Shown: positions 1 to 7,776 of the stretch, piece after piece
How positions within the stretch are numbered: the stretch's first letter is position 1
Layout of the letters: every line of letters begins with the position of its first letter
Assembly: GCA_046331665.1 (NCBI GenBank)
Contig: JAXLQK010000018.1
Coordinates: 78,283 to 142,282 of the forward strand
Direction: 5' to 3'
From: CAWBAT01 sp046331665
Lineage (GTDB): Bacteria; Acidobacteriota; Terriglobia; Versatilivoradales; Versatilivoraceae
Length of the DNA: 64,000 nt
The notes under the pieces: generated by a model
Told to the model about the DNA's origin: nothing
Databases searched by the model: none
The model's input: only the letters and a program-made list of their open reading frames with translations
Translations under genes and position numbers: made by a program

Positions 1-2562
1 ACTTTCGGCAATGACTGGAACTACGAAATCAACGGAGCATGGCTTTACCGCGATTATTTGATCCGGGCGTTGAATCAGGACGTCCCTTACGACCAGCTTA
101 TTCGCGAACATCTGGCCGGAGACCTGTTGGAGAAGCCGCGGATCAATTCACGTGAAAACATCAATGAGTCCTTGCTGGGGACGACCTTCCTGCGCATGGG
201 AGAACTGGGGCATGACGATTGCATTCGTTTCCGGCAAATTCGCACCGATGTCGTCGATAACCAAATTGACACGCTGGGCAAGGCGTTTCAGGGACTGACC
301 GTGGCCTGCGCCCGTTGTCATGATCATAAGCTCGACCCGATTCCCACCTCTGATTACTATGCCTTGTATGGCGCATTGACCAGTTCCCGCATGGTCATGC
401 GGGATGCTGACACGCCGCAAGCCAACGCCGAGGCCAAACAACACTTGCGCGAGTTGAAACCGCAAATCCGTGCTGAGGTCGCCCAGGAATGGATTCAGGA
501 TTCGGCCCTGATGCCCCGCTACCTGATGGCGGCTTATCGTGCGATGAAGGGAGCGGCCCCTCAACCCAACGATTTGACCGAGCTTTCTCTGGCTCGCATT
601 CAGGCCTGGCTCTCGGTGCTGGAACGGCCGAATCCGGGGATGGAGGAACCGCTCTACGCCTTTCTGCAGGCGACAGAACCCGATGTTCCCCAGACCTGGA
701 ATCAGATGAAATCCCGTTATGCAGATGAGTCTCAGAAACGCGCCGCTTTCAATCGCGAACATTTTGTTCCCTTTGGAGATTTGACAAAGAATAACCTGGA
801 TGGCTGGCATGCCGACGGCAATATTGCCTTTGACGGTCCTTCAGGCAGCGGCGAATTTGCCGTGGCGAATACCGGCCCAATGGCAGTTTCCGGTGTATTC
901 CCCGCCGGAATCTACAGCCATGTGTTGTCCGAACGTTTGGACGGTGCCCTGCGTTCCCCGCTCGTTCCCAAGGATAAGAAATTCATCAGCCTCCTGGTCA
1001 TGGGCGGCAAGGTGGGGGCCTGGCGGACCGTTCTCGACAACTGCATGTTGGGTGAAGATTACAAGGTGCTCGAATGGGAGACCCCGAACTGGCTGAAGAT
1101 TCCCAATCGAGACGACCAGCCCAACCTGCCGTACTACATTGAGCTTGTTACCAAGACTGAAAACCCAAGGCTCCCGGAACGGCCGCAGCGACTCAAGGTG
1201 AGTGCGGAACTTGCGAATTCCCCTTATTCCTATGTAGGAATCACGCGTGCGGTACTGCATGACGTGGATGAATCTCCACGGGATGAGCTGTCCCAGATGA
1301 GCTTGCTGTTTGCGGCGGACACCCCCAAGAGCCTGGAAGAGTTCGCTCAACGGTATGCCGCTGTGGTCAAACAGGTCCTTACTCATTGGGCGGAACGGAA
1401 AGCAAGTGACGACGACTGCCGCTGGATTGGGTGGCTGCTGGAAAACCGGTTGCTCTCCAACGAAATGAATCAGTCGGTCCGTTTGCAGAAACTCATTGAG
1501 GAATACCGCTACGCCGAGTCACACGTCACGACCCCCCGGGTCTTCAATGGGATTGCGGACTTGGAGCCAGGCTACGATTTCCCGATCCTGCCTCGCGGCG
1601 ATGCCACCAATCCCGGCAAGCTGGTCCCCCGCGGCTTCCTCCAGTTGATCACCGAGACAACGGGTGGATTTACGCCCACTGGAAGTGGAAGGCGGGAGAT
1701 TGCGGAATTGATTGCCAGCCCGAAAAATCCGTTGACGGCCCGGGTGATGGTCAACCGCATCTGGCTGCATGTCTTTGGCCGCGGCATCGTTCCCACGGCC
1801 GATAATTTCGGAGTTTACGGGGAGCGCCCCTCCAATCAAGACCTCCTCGACTATCTGGCGGGACAATTCATGCGGGAAGGGTGGTCAATCAAGAAGCAGA
1901 TCCGGCTGTTGGTCATGTCTAACACTTTCCGGGAGGCAAGCGACCCTTCGGCTGAAGCTCTTACGGTCGACCCGCAGAATCAACGGCTCTCCTATTACCC
2001 CGTCCGCCGGTTGGAAGGGGAGTCAATCCGCGACGCGGTGCTGGCCGTCTCAGGCCGCCTGGATCAAACGATGTACGGACCCAGCATTCAGCCCTATCGG
2101 GAAGATCCCAAGGACTACCGCAAGCTCTTCCAAGGGCCGCTCGACGGCAACGGAAGGAGGAGTATCTATGTCAAAGTAACAAGGCACGAAGGCTCTCGCT
2201 TGCTGGAGACGTTTGATTTCCCGAACCCTGCGGTCACTCGCGGCAACCGCGACACCACGAACGTCCCCTCCCAGGCCCTGGCTTTGCTCAACGATCCTTT
2301 CATTATCAACCAGGCTGGATTCTGGGCGGACCGTTTGCTTGAAACCAAAGCCCCCTCCGTGGAAGTGCGTGTCAATTTGATGTTTCGTTCGGCTCTCGGC
2401 AGATCACCGGATGAAGCGGAACGCCAGCGTTTTAGCAATCTGGCAAATACCCTGGCGGGTCTTTACAAGACGCCGCAAGACCAGATACTGACCAATCGGG
2501 AAGTCTGGAAAGACATGGCTCATGCCATCTTCAACCTGAAAGAGTTTATTTACATCCGCTAG
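1..2562 (+). CDS. DUF1549/DUF1553 (PSD1-type) haem-motif protein, 5' partial
   Basis: The frame is open from the first base, so the start and the N-terminal cytochrome-like part lie outside the window; 853 residues are visible. The visible part begins inside DUF1549 (NQDVPYDQLIREHLAGD) and carries a CARCH motif (CxxCH, about residues 103-107), the usual c-type haem attachment signature. The C-terminal third is DUF1553 (NPLTARVMVNRIWLHVFGRG, then GVYGERPSNQDLLDYLA). The family is exported and found mainly in Planctomycetes, Verrucomicrobia and Acidobacteria, almost always beside a DUF1501 protein, as here 150-200 bp downstream. The biochemical role of the pair is not established; a link to degradation of complex carbohydrates is only a suggestion from the literature on these families. 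The family call is secure. Confidence 0.9.
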   Translation, partial: TFGNDWNYEINGAWLYRDYLIRALNQDVPYDQLIREHLAGDLLEKPRINSRENINESLLGTTFLRMGELGHDDCIRFRQIRTDVVDNQIDTLGKAFQGLTVACARCHDHKLDPIPTSDYYALYGALTSSRMVMRDADTPQANAEAKQHLRELKPQIRAEVAQEWIQDSALMPRYLMAAYRAMKGAAPQPNDLTELSLARIQAWLSVLERPNPGMEEPLYAFLQATEPDVPQTWNQMKSRYADESQKRAAFNREHFVPFGDLTKNNLDGWHADGNIAFDGPSGSGEFAVANTGPMAVSGVFPAGIYSHVLSERLDGALRSPLVPKDKKFISLLVMGGKVGAWRTVLDNCMLGEDYKVLEWETPNWLKIPNRDDQPNLPYYIELVTKTENPRLPERPQRLKVSAELANSPYSYVGITRAVLHDVDESPRDELSQMSLLFAADTPKSLEEFAQRYAAVVKQVLTHWAERKASDDDCRWIGWLLENRLLSNEMNQSVRLQKLIEEYRYAESHVTTPRVFNGIADLEPGYDFPILPRGDATNPGKLVPRGFLQLITETTGGFTPTGSGRREIAELIASPKNPLTARVMVNRIWLHVFGRGIVPTADNFGVYGERPSNQDLLDYLAGQFMREGWSIKKQIRLLVMSNTFREASDPSAEALTVDPQNQRLSYYPVRRLEGESIRDAVLAVSGRLDQTMYGPSIQPYREDPKDYRKLFQGPLDGNGRRSIYVKVTRHEGSRLLETFDFPNPAVTRGNRDTTNVPSQALALLNDPFIINQAGFWADRLLETKAPSVEVRVNLMFRSALGRSPDEAERQRFSNLANTLAGLYKTPQDQILTNREVWKDMAHAIFNLKEFIYIR

Positions 2563-2764
2563 GAGCCAGGGAAGTCGTAGGGATCCATCGCTGATCCGCA
2601 AGGACTTCGTTTAAAAGTGGCCTGGCCCATAAGCCAGGACGTGCTAAAATTTAATGAGTAAATTCGCGAAACAAACGATAAGCACCATAGAGTTTATAAG
2701 GAACTCCTTTCTATGAATCAGGATTCATCCAAGTCGGGATGCCCAGGTCTGTTCGCCACGGCCA

Positions 2765-4153
2765 ATGACTCGTCGTGAGGCTCTCAAGTATGCCTCCAAC
2801 GGATTCGGATTGTTGGCCCTTTCGGCGCTCATGGCGGACAAGAACTATGCAGATTTGCTCGTTCCTCGCCAGGATTTTCCCGCCAAAGTGAAGAATGTCA
2901 TTTTTTGCTTTATGCCGGGTGCCGTTTCCCACATTGATACCTTTGATCCAAAACCGAAGCTGGCCGAACTGGATGGAAAACCATTTGATGGCACCTATCA
3001 GGTGGGTGCCAAGAAAGAAACAGATCGCAAATGGATTAAGAGCCCGTGGGAGTTCAAGCAGTATGGGCAGTCTGGAATCTGGGTCAGCGATCTGTTCCCG
3101 CATATTTCTGGTTGTGTGGATGAAATCACCGTGATCCGCTCCATGGTCGCGGGTTTTCCTCTGCACCCGCGAGCCAATCTCATTATGCATACCGGGCGCA
3201 ACTCAGGCGGATACCCCAGCCTGGGGTCGTGGGTCAATTATGCCTTGGGAAGTGAAAACAAAAACCTGCCGGGTTACGTTCTACTTCATGGAGGGGCCGT
3301 GCCGCCGGGAGGATTGGAAAACTTTTCAAACGGTTTTCTGCCGGCGACGTATCAGGCGACAGCCATGCAAGCCGAGGGGAAACCCGTGGTCAATATTGAT
3401 CCGGCCGACAAGGACCCCGCGGTCCAGCGCGCCAAACTCGATGCGATCCTACAGGAAGACCGCCAGTTTCTGGAGTCCCTCCGGAGTAATGACGCTGTGG
3501 AATCGGCGATCAAGAATTATGAAATGGCGTACAAGATGCAGTCGGTGGTTCCCGATATCCTGGATTTAAGCAAGGAAAGCGAAGCCACCAAGAAACTCTA
3601 CGGGCTGGATACAGCCGACAAGAATAAACAACTCTACAGCACGCAGTGCCTGCGAGCCCGTCGTCTGATTGAATCCGGCGTTCGCTTTGTGGAGATCACC
3701 TGCCCGGAAATTTACGGGAATAACAATGGAACCTGGGATCAACATTCAGACATGAAAAAGGGGCACGAAGGGAATGCCTTCATTACCGATCAGGGGATTG
3801 CCGGCCTCTTAATCGATTTGAGATCGAGGGGGATGCTGGATGAAACCCTGGTGGTCTGGGCGACGGAATTTGGCCGAACCCCCCATGCCCCGAAGCCAGA
3901 CGGACGTGACCACCACGAGACGGCCTTTACCGTTTGGATGGCGGGTGGGGGGCTTAAGAAGGGATTCGTTTATGGCGCCACGGATGAAGTGGGGATGCAT
4001 GCAGTGGAGAACATCACCGAGGTTTACGATCTGCATGCCACCATTCTTCAGCTTCTTGGTTTGGATCACAAGAAGCTCACCTACCGTTTTGGCGGCCGTA
4101 ATGTCAGCCTCACCGACGTGCACGGCCATGTCATGAATGGCATACTCGCCTGA
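2765..4153 (+). CDS. DUF1501 domain protein, Tat-exported
   Basis: This 462-residue protein has the DUF1501 hallmarks: a twin-arginine start (MTRREALKYASNGFGLLAL), FCFMPGAVSHIDTFDPKP, GTWDQHSDMKKGHE, TEFGRTPHA and DGRDHHE. The fold is sulfatase/alkaline-phosphatase-like, and Tat export to the periplasm is expected. It pairs with the upstream DUF1549/DUF1553 gene. The start is uncertain. The ATG at 2765 has no Shine-Dalgarno sequence, whereas the ATG at 2713 has AAGGA at 2698-2702 and encodes MNQDSSKSGCPGLFATA before running into a stop at 2776-2778 in another frame. Removing one A of the AA at 2764-2765 would join the two into a longer N-terminus, so an indel is likely. Family call is firm; exact N-terminus is not. 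Confidence 0.88.
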   Translation: MTRREALKYASNGFGLLALSALMADKNYADLLVPRQDFPAKVKNVIFCFMPGAVSHIDTFDPKPKLAELDGKPFDGTYQVGAKKETDRKWIKSPWEFKQYGQSGIWVSDLFPHISGCVDEITVIRSMVAGFPLHPRANLIMHTGRNSGGYPSLGSWVNYALGSENKNLPGYVLLHGGAVPPGGLENFSNGFLPATYQATAMQAEGKPVVNIDPADKDPAVQRAKLDAILQEDRQFLESLRSNDAVESAIKNYEMAYKMQSVVPDILDLSKESEATKKLYGLDTADKNKQLYSTQCLRARRLIESGVRFVEITCPEIYGNNNGTWDQHSDMKKGHEGNAFITDQGIAGLLIDLRSRGMLDETLVVWATEFGRTPHAPKPDGRDHHETAFTVWMAGGGLKKGFVYGATDEVGMHAVENITEVYDLHATILQLLGLDHKKLTYRFGGRNVSLTDVHGHVMNGILA

Positions 4154-4366
4154 TGATCCCGGCCCACGGTGCTCTCTATTCCTCCCGGGAGAAGCGCCCA
4201 AGTCTCACCTTCCTGCTGGCAGACACGTCTGGCAGAGAATAATTCGCGGTGGAGTTTGCTCTCTCCCTCCACCGCCAGAACACCAATCCCAATCCCCGCC
4301 TGCACTCTGACTCGGAACAGGACCAAGGTCTTGAGCCGCATTGCGGGCCAGCAAAAAGGAGTTCGA

Positions 4367-5587
4367 ATGCGATCTTTCATTTTGTGGTTGTCTTTGTGGA
4401 TGACCGGGTTGACAGGTTCTACGAGTTTCATCCAGGCGGCCGACAAGGCAGGTCTAGATCGCCAGCACCTCGCCCAGATTCCCGTCAAGATGCAGGAATT
4501 TGTGGATAAGGGCACTGTGGCGGGGGTCGTTACCTTGGTGGCCCGACACGGGGAGGTGGCGTTTCTCAACTCGGTGGGATACACAGACATGGAAACCAAA
4601 CAGCCCATGAAGGTGGACAATATTTTCCAGCTTCATTCCATGACGAAGCCAATTGTTGCTATTGCCGTCATGATGCTGATCGATCAAGGAAAGATTGCTT
4701 TGGATGATCCTGTCGAGAAAATCCTGCCCGAGTTTCGTGGACAGTGGGCGGTTGAATTGAAAAACTCGCAAACTATGGTGTTGCGCCATCCTTCCCGGCC
4801 TGTGACCCTGCGCGATCTTATGACGCATACCTCAGGAATGAGCACGAACCCTCCCGAATCCATTAAGGAACTGCACCGGGCCTTGCATATGCCGCTCAAC
4901 GAGGTGGTGCTGGTGGAAGCGCAACAACCGCTCGATTTCGATCCTGGGACACGTTGGCAGTACTCAAATACGGGGATTGCGGCGTTGGGGCGAGTCGTCG
5001 AGGTCGTCTCCGGAATTCCTTTTGAAAAATTCCTGGAAACGAAAATCTTCCAACCCCTGGGGATGAAGGATACCTACATCTATCCTCCGAAAGAAAAATT
5101 CAGCCGGATGCCAACCGCCTACCTGCTCAAGGATGGGAAACCAATCAAATATACGTCAGACCCCCTGGGCGAGGGGACTTTGAAATTCAGGGAAGGCGCC
5201 AAATACCCCTTGCCCGAAGGCGGCCTCTACTCCACGGCCAGCGATCTTTTTCCCCTGTATCAAATGATGCTAAACAAGGGAGAACTGCATGGCGTGCGCA
5301 TCCTGACACCGGCTTCGGTCGAGCTCATGACGCGGGTTCACACCGGTGATCTCACCACCAGCCAGGCGGGGGCCGGCTGGGGGCTGGGATGGTTTGTGAT
5401 GAAGCCCAATCCAGGGATCCAGACCCCACTTTCCCCGGGGACTTTTGGCCATGGCGGACGTTACGGAACTTTTTGCTTTATCGACCCCTCAAAAGACTTG
5501 ATTGGGATCTTTATGATTCATCGGGAAGGCGGCAGTGATGAACGTCAGGCGTTCATGACTTTGGCGGAGTCGGCGGTCGTCGAATAA
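4367..5587 (+). CDS. Secreted serine hydrolase, class C beta-lactamase / EstB family
   Basis: 406 residues from the ATG at 4367, which has AAGGAG six bases upstream; the longer open frame before it has no protein-like content. Residues 1-25 form a signal peptide (MRSFILWLSLWMTGLTG...QAA). The active-site motifs of the family are in order: SMTK at 91-94 (nucleophile and base), YSN at 199-201 and HGG at 362-364. Members hydrolyse esters, D-amino peptides or beta-lactams, and sequence alone does not tell which. With only weak identity to true AmpC-type enzymes visible, an esterase or peptidase role is more likely than drug resistance. It lies 213 bp after the DUF1501 gene and may be transcribed separately. 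Confidence 0.85.
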   Translation: MRSFILWLSLWMTGLTGSTSFIQAADKAGLDRQHLAQIPVKMQEFVDKGTVAGVVTLVARHGEVAFLNSVGYTDMETKQPMKVDNIFQLHSMTKPIVAIAVMMLIDQGKIALDDPVEKILPEFRGQWAVELKNSQTMVLRHPSRPVTLRDLMTHTSGMSTNPPESIKELHRALHMPLNEVVLVEAQQPLDFDPGTRWQYSNTGIAALGRVVEVVSGIPFEKFLETKIFQPLGMKDTYIYPPKEKFSRMPTAYLLKDGKPIKYTSDPLGEGTLKFREGAKYPLPEGGLYSTASDLFPLYQMMLNKGELHGVRILTPASVELMTRVHTGDLTTSQAGAGWGLGWFVMKPNPGIQTPLSPGTFGHGGRYGTFCFIDPSKDLIGIFMIHREGGSDERQAFMTLAESAVVE

Positions 5588-5621
5588 GATCCTTTCTTGG
5601 CGGAGAGGACTCTTGATTTAA

Positions 5622-5690
5622 ACTCCCCTCCTCGCTCAGGAGGGGGACTGAAGGCCATTTGGCTTTCATGGGGTGGTTGACGCTGTAGGA
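5622..5690. repeat. REP-like palindrome, CCCCTCCT/AGGAGGGG type
   Basis: CTCCCCTCCT, a short loop, then AGGAGGGGG, followed by a GGGGTGGTTG tail. It lacks a T-tract, so it is not a typical terminator. A relative with a CCCCTCCCC/GGAGGGGTG core followed by GGGGTGGG lies at about 47780-47815. Confidence 0.45.
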
Positions 5691-5704
5691 GTGAGGCTCT
5701 TGCG

Positions 5705-6010
5705 CTAGAGATCGATGTCTCGGACAGGCTTGGTGATGGGTTCGTCCTTGCTTTTTTCGAAGGCAGCTTGGAACTTCCGCTCAAGTAACTGGGACTTCAT
5801 CTTCTCGTCCTCCGTGCTCTGCTTGAAGAGCGCTTCGCGGTGCGCAGCTTGTTCTTTAAGGATGGCAGCGGCCTGATCGAGGTCAGGAGCATTGGATGCC
5901 TTGGGCGGTGCTTCATGACTGATCACTTTGCCTAACTTTGAATCAATGGTAAGGGTGGCACTGCAGCAAGGGCAGGTAATTATGATGTCTTGGCTCTTGG
6001 AATCCGTCAT
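5705..6010 (-). CDS. Small CPCC zinc-ribbon protein with charged helical tail
   Basis: 101 residues. The N-terminus has ITCPCCSATLTIDSKLGKVISH, a half zinc ribbon of the kind found in FmdB-like proteins, with only one CxxC visible, so metal binding would need dimerisation. From about residue 45 it is a long charged helix (AAILKEQAAHREALFKQ...LLERKF) that could be a coiled coil. The protein ends in VRDIDL. There is no signal peptide or membrane segment, so it is cytoplasmic. I recognise it as a conserved acidobacterial type of unknown function. A good promoter lies just upstream (6054-6085). It is divergent from the TonB-domain gene. Confidence 0.7.
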   Translation of the reverse strand: MTDSKSQDIIITCPCCSATLTIDSKLGKVISHEAPPKASNAPDLDQAAAILKEQAAHREALFKQSTEDEKMKSQLLERKFQAAFEKSKDEPITKPVRDIDL

Positions 6011-6053
6011 GGTTGTAAGTCTCCGTCTCGAGATGGGACAAAATATTTACAAA

Positions 6054-6085
6054 ATTATACTATCCATTAGAGTTACTACTGTCAA
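6054..6085 (-). promoter_or_regulatory. Putative sigma70 promoter for the zinc-ribbon gene
   Basis: Reading the minus strand, TTGACA (6085-6080) is followed after 17 bp by TAGTAT (6062-6057), which overlaps a TATAAT (6059-6054). It sits about 50 bp before the ATG at 6010. Confidence 0.5.
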
Positions 6086-6173
6086 TTGAGCCAAACTTTT
6101 CTGAAGGAACCAGTTTTCGCATCAGTCATATTTGAAACGAGTTACCCAATTCAACCTTAGGGTGCAGTGTTAC

Positions 6174-7211
6174 ATGAAACATATGAAGTTAGCTTTTCTG
6201 ATATTTGCTTACCTTTCCCTTGTAGAAGTGGGATTGTGTGAAGGAAAAGACGAAGCGGCAAGCGCCGAGGCTCTGATTTCACGGGCAATCCAACAGGAGG
6301 GCATTTGGAGGGAAGGAGCGCCGCCCATGTTGTTGCATGCGGAAATTCAAGTTCCAGATACCAAGGGGGCATCGTTGCGTGGCGACTATACTCTCACCTG
6401 GATTTCGCCATCCAGATGGAGGGAAGAGTTTCAACTTGGAAAATTTGAGCGGCTTCGTATTGGTGCTGACAAGGGGTATTGGGAGAAGAATAGTCTGAGC
6501 TACCAGCCTGAGATTGTCTTTCAGTTGGATACCATGTTGCACTTGAAAGATGCGCTGAGAATTAGGGCAAATCAAACCATTGGAAATGTAAAGAATCATG
6601 AGAATGCAGGGGGGCGCGAGAGGTGCACGGAGGTCAAATGGCCGAAAAGTGCGGACCGAATCCTCTGCTTTGATGAGGCCAGCGGGGTTCTGAATAGCGT
6701 TGAATATGCATATGGCGGGAATGATTTTTCAACTCCGATCTCTCGCATTGAATATGGGGGATTTAATCGCGTCGGCGAGAGGGTTTTCCCCTTTGAAATC
6801 CGAGCACTGAATGGTAAGAAAGATATTGGCGTAGTCCGGATTTTGAAAATAGAGGCATTCACTGTTGAAAATCCAGAGCTCTTTGAAGCCCCGACCTATG
6901 CAGAATTTTGGGCACAGTGCGACAATGTGGTGGAACCAGAAGTGCAATATAAGATTCCACCAAAATATCCGCTCTCTGCCCGTAAAAACGGTGAACAAGG
7001 AAAGGTGGTCACTTACGCAGTTATTGAAACCGATGGGTCTCTGTCGCACTTGGCAATCATTCATAAGGCAACCCCGGACTTGGAGGCAGCGGCGCTTCAG
7101 GCTGTTAGTGAATGGCACTATAAGCCCGCCAAATGTGGAGAGACACCCATTCGCTTTCAAACATCAATCCAGAGTGAATTTTCATCTAGGAAATTAGGTG
7201 AGAAGAAATAG
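6174..7211 (+). CDS. Secreted protein with C-terminal TonB-like domain
   Basis: 345 residues if translation starts at the ATG at 6174; the frame extends upstream to 6132, but the signal peptide (MKHMKLAFLIFAYLSLVEVGLC) fits the later start. The middle (residues about 40-240) has the look of an outer-membrane lipoprotein-sorting or secreted beta-rich domain (YTLTWISPSRWREEFQLGKFERL). The last 80 residues are a TonB C-terminal fold: VQYKIPPKYPLSARKNGEQGKV, then AALQAVSEWHYKPA. No transmembrane anchor with a proline-rich linker is present, so this is not a classical TonB energy transducer. Proteins of this architecture are numerous in Acidobacteria; their role is unknown. Confidence 0.75.
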   Translation: MKHMKLAFLIFAYLSLVEVGLCEGKDEAASAEALISRAIQQEGIWREGAPPMLLHAEIQVPDTKGASLRGDYTLTWISPSRWREEFQLGKFERLRIGADKGYWEKNSLSYQPEIVFQLDTMLHLKDALRIRANQTIGNVKNHENAGGRERCTEVKWPKSADRILCFDEASGVLNSVEYAYGGNDFSTPISRIEYGGFNRVGERVFPFEIRALNGKKDIGVVRILKIEAFTVENPELFEAPTYAEFWAQCDNVVEPEVQYKIPPKYPLSARKNGEQGKVVTYAVIETDGSLSHLAIIHKATPDLEAAALQAVSEWHYKPAKCGETPIRFQTSIQSEFSSRKLGEKK

Positions 7212-7397
7212 ACCTTGATCACTACGGTGCCGCCCCTCCACAAGAGGAGTAAATGGACTACTTGCGCAAGCAGCAACATATTGACGGCTGGCCTTCACCT
7301 TTTAGCTAAGCTATAATCAGTCCGTCATAAGAGATGTGTAAGGCAAAGACAAATAATTTCCTCTCGCAAATCAATCTCAACCCCACCTGTCCTTCTT

Positions 7398-7776
7398 ATG
7401 AATCCCAGATTAAAAATTACCCATATGAGTCATCAAGCACGATATCGAATCATGATTTTGCGCGCCCTTTTCGTTGGAATCTTACTGACGACACCTGTCC
7501 TGGCGGCGGCATAAATTCAGCGGAAAACGCGGACAAAACTGCAGAACCATAGTTCTTGACAATGGAAACCATCGGTTGACGTTCAGCGCTCGAAGACGGG
7601 CCAGTTTCGCTCCGTTCGTTGCAGGGAGCCGAACAGGAATTCATTCTGACTCAGGCAGAGAATCCCGTCTTTGTGATCCAGTATCTTGACGTTCGGCACA
7701 TCTTTCATCAAATTTCATCTCTCCAGGCCAGCAGAACGAGATTCATCAAGGAGCAAGCCCGGCCGAGCAAAAGCTG
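7398..7776 (+). pseudogene. Frame-broken 5' end of the DUF6259 gene (signal peptide plus N-terminal beta domain)
   Basis: The ATG at 7398 opens 38 codons ending in a convincing signal peptide (MILRALFVGILLTTPVLAAA) and then hits TAA at 7512. Family-like sequence continues in other frames. IVLDNGNHRLTFSA is in frame at about 7549-7590, EDGPVSLRSLQGAEQEF through IQYLDVRHIFHQI at about 7591-7715, and PGQQNEIHQGASPAEQKLV from about 7723 in the frame of the downstream coding region. Together these read as one N-terminal domain interrupted by at least three frame changes. A TATAAT is present at 7312-7317. Either the gene is decaying or this stretch has sequencing errors. Confidence 0.6.

Noticed and set aside
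4367..5587. Antibiotic-resistance beta-lactamase
   Set aside because: Only the generic SxxK/YxN/HxG motifs are present; this family is mostly esterases and peptidases.
5622..5647. Intrinsic terminator after the serine hydrolase
   Set aside because: Stem is good but no T-tract follows on either strand; a related palindrome elsewhere points to a repeat.
7334..7552. 72-codon open frame in front of the DUF6259 gene
   Set aside because: Its start is not supported; only the end (NSAENADKTAEP) may belong to the broken DUF6259 N-terminus.
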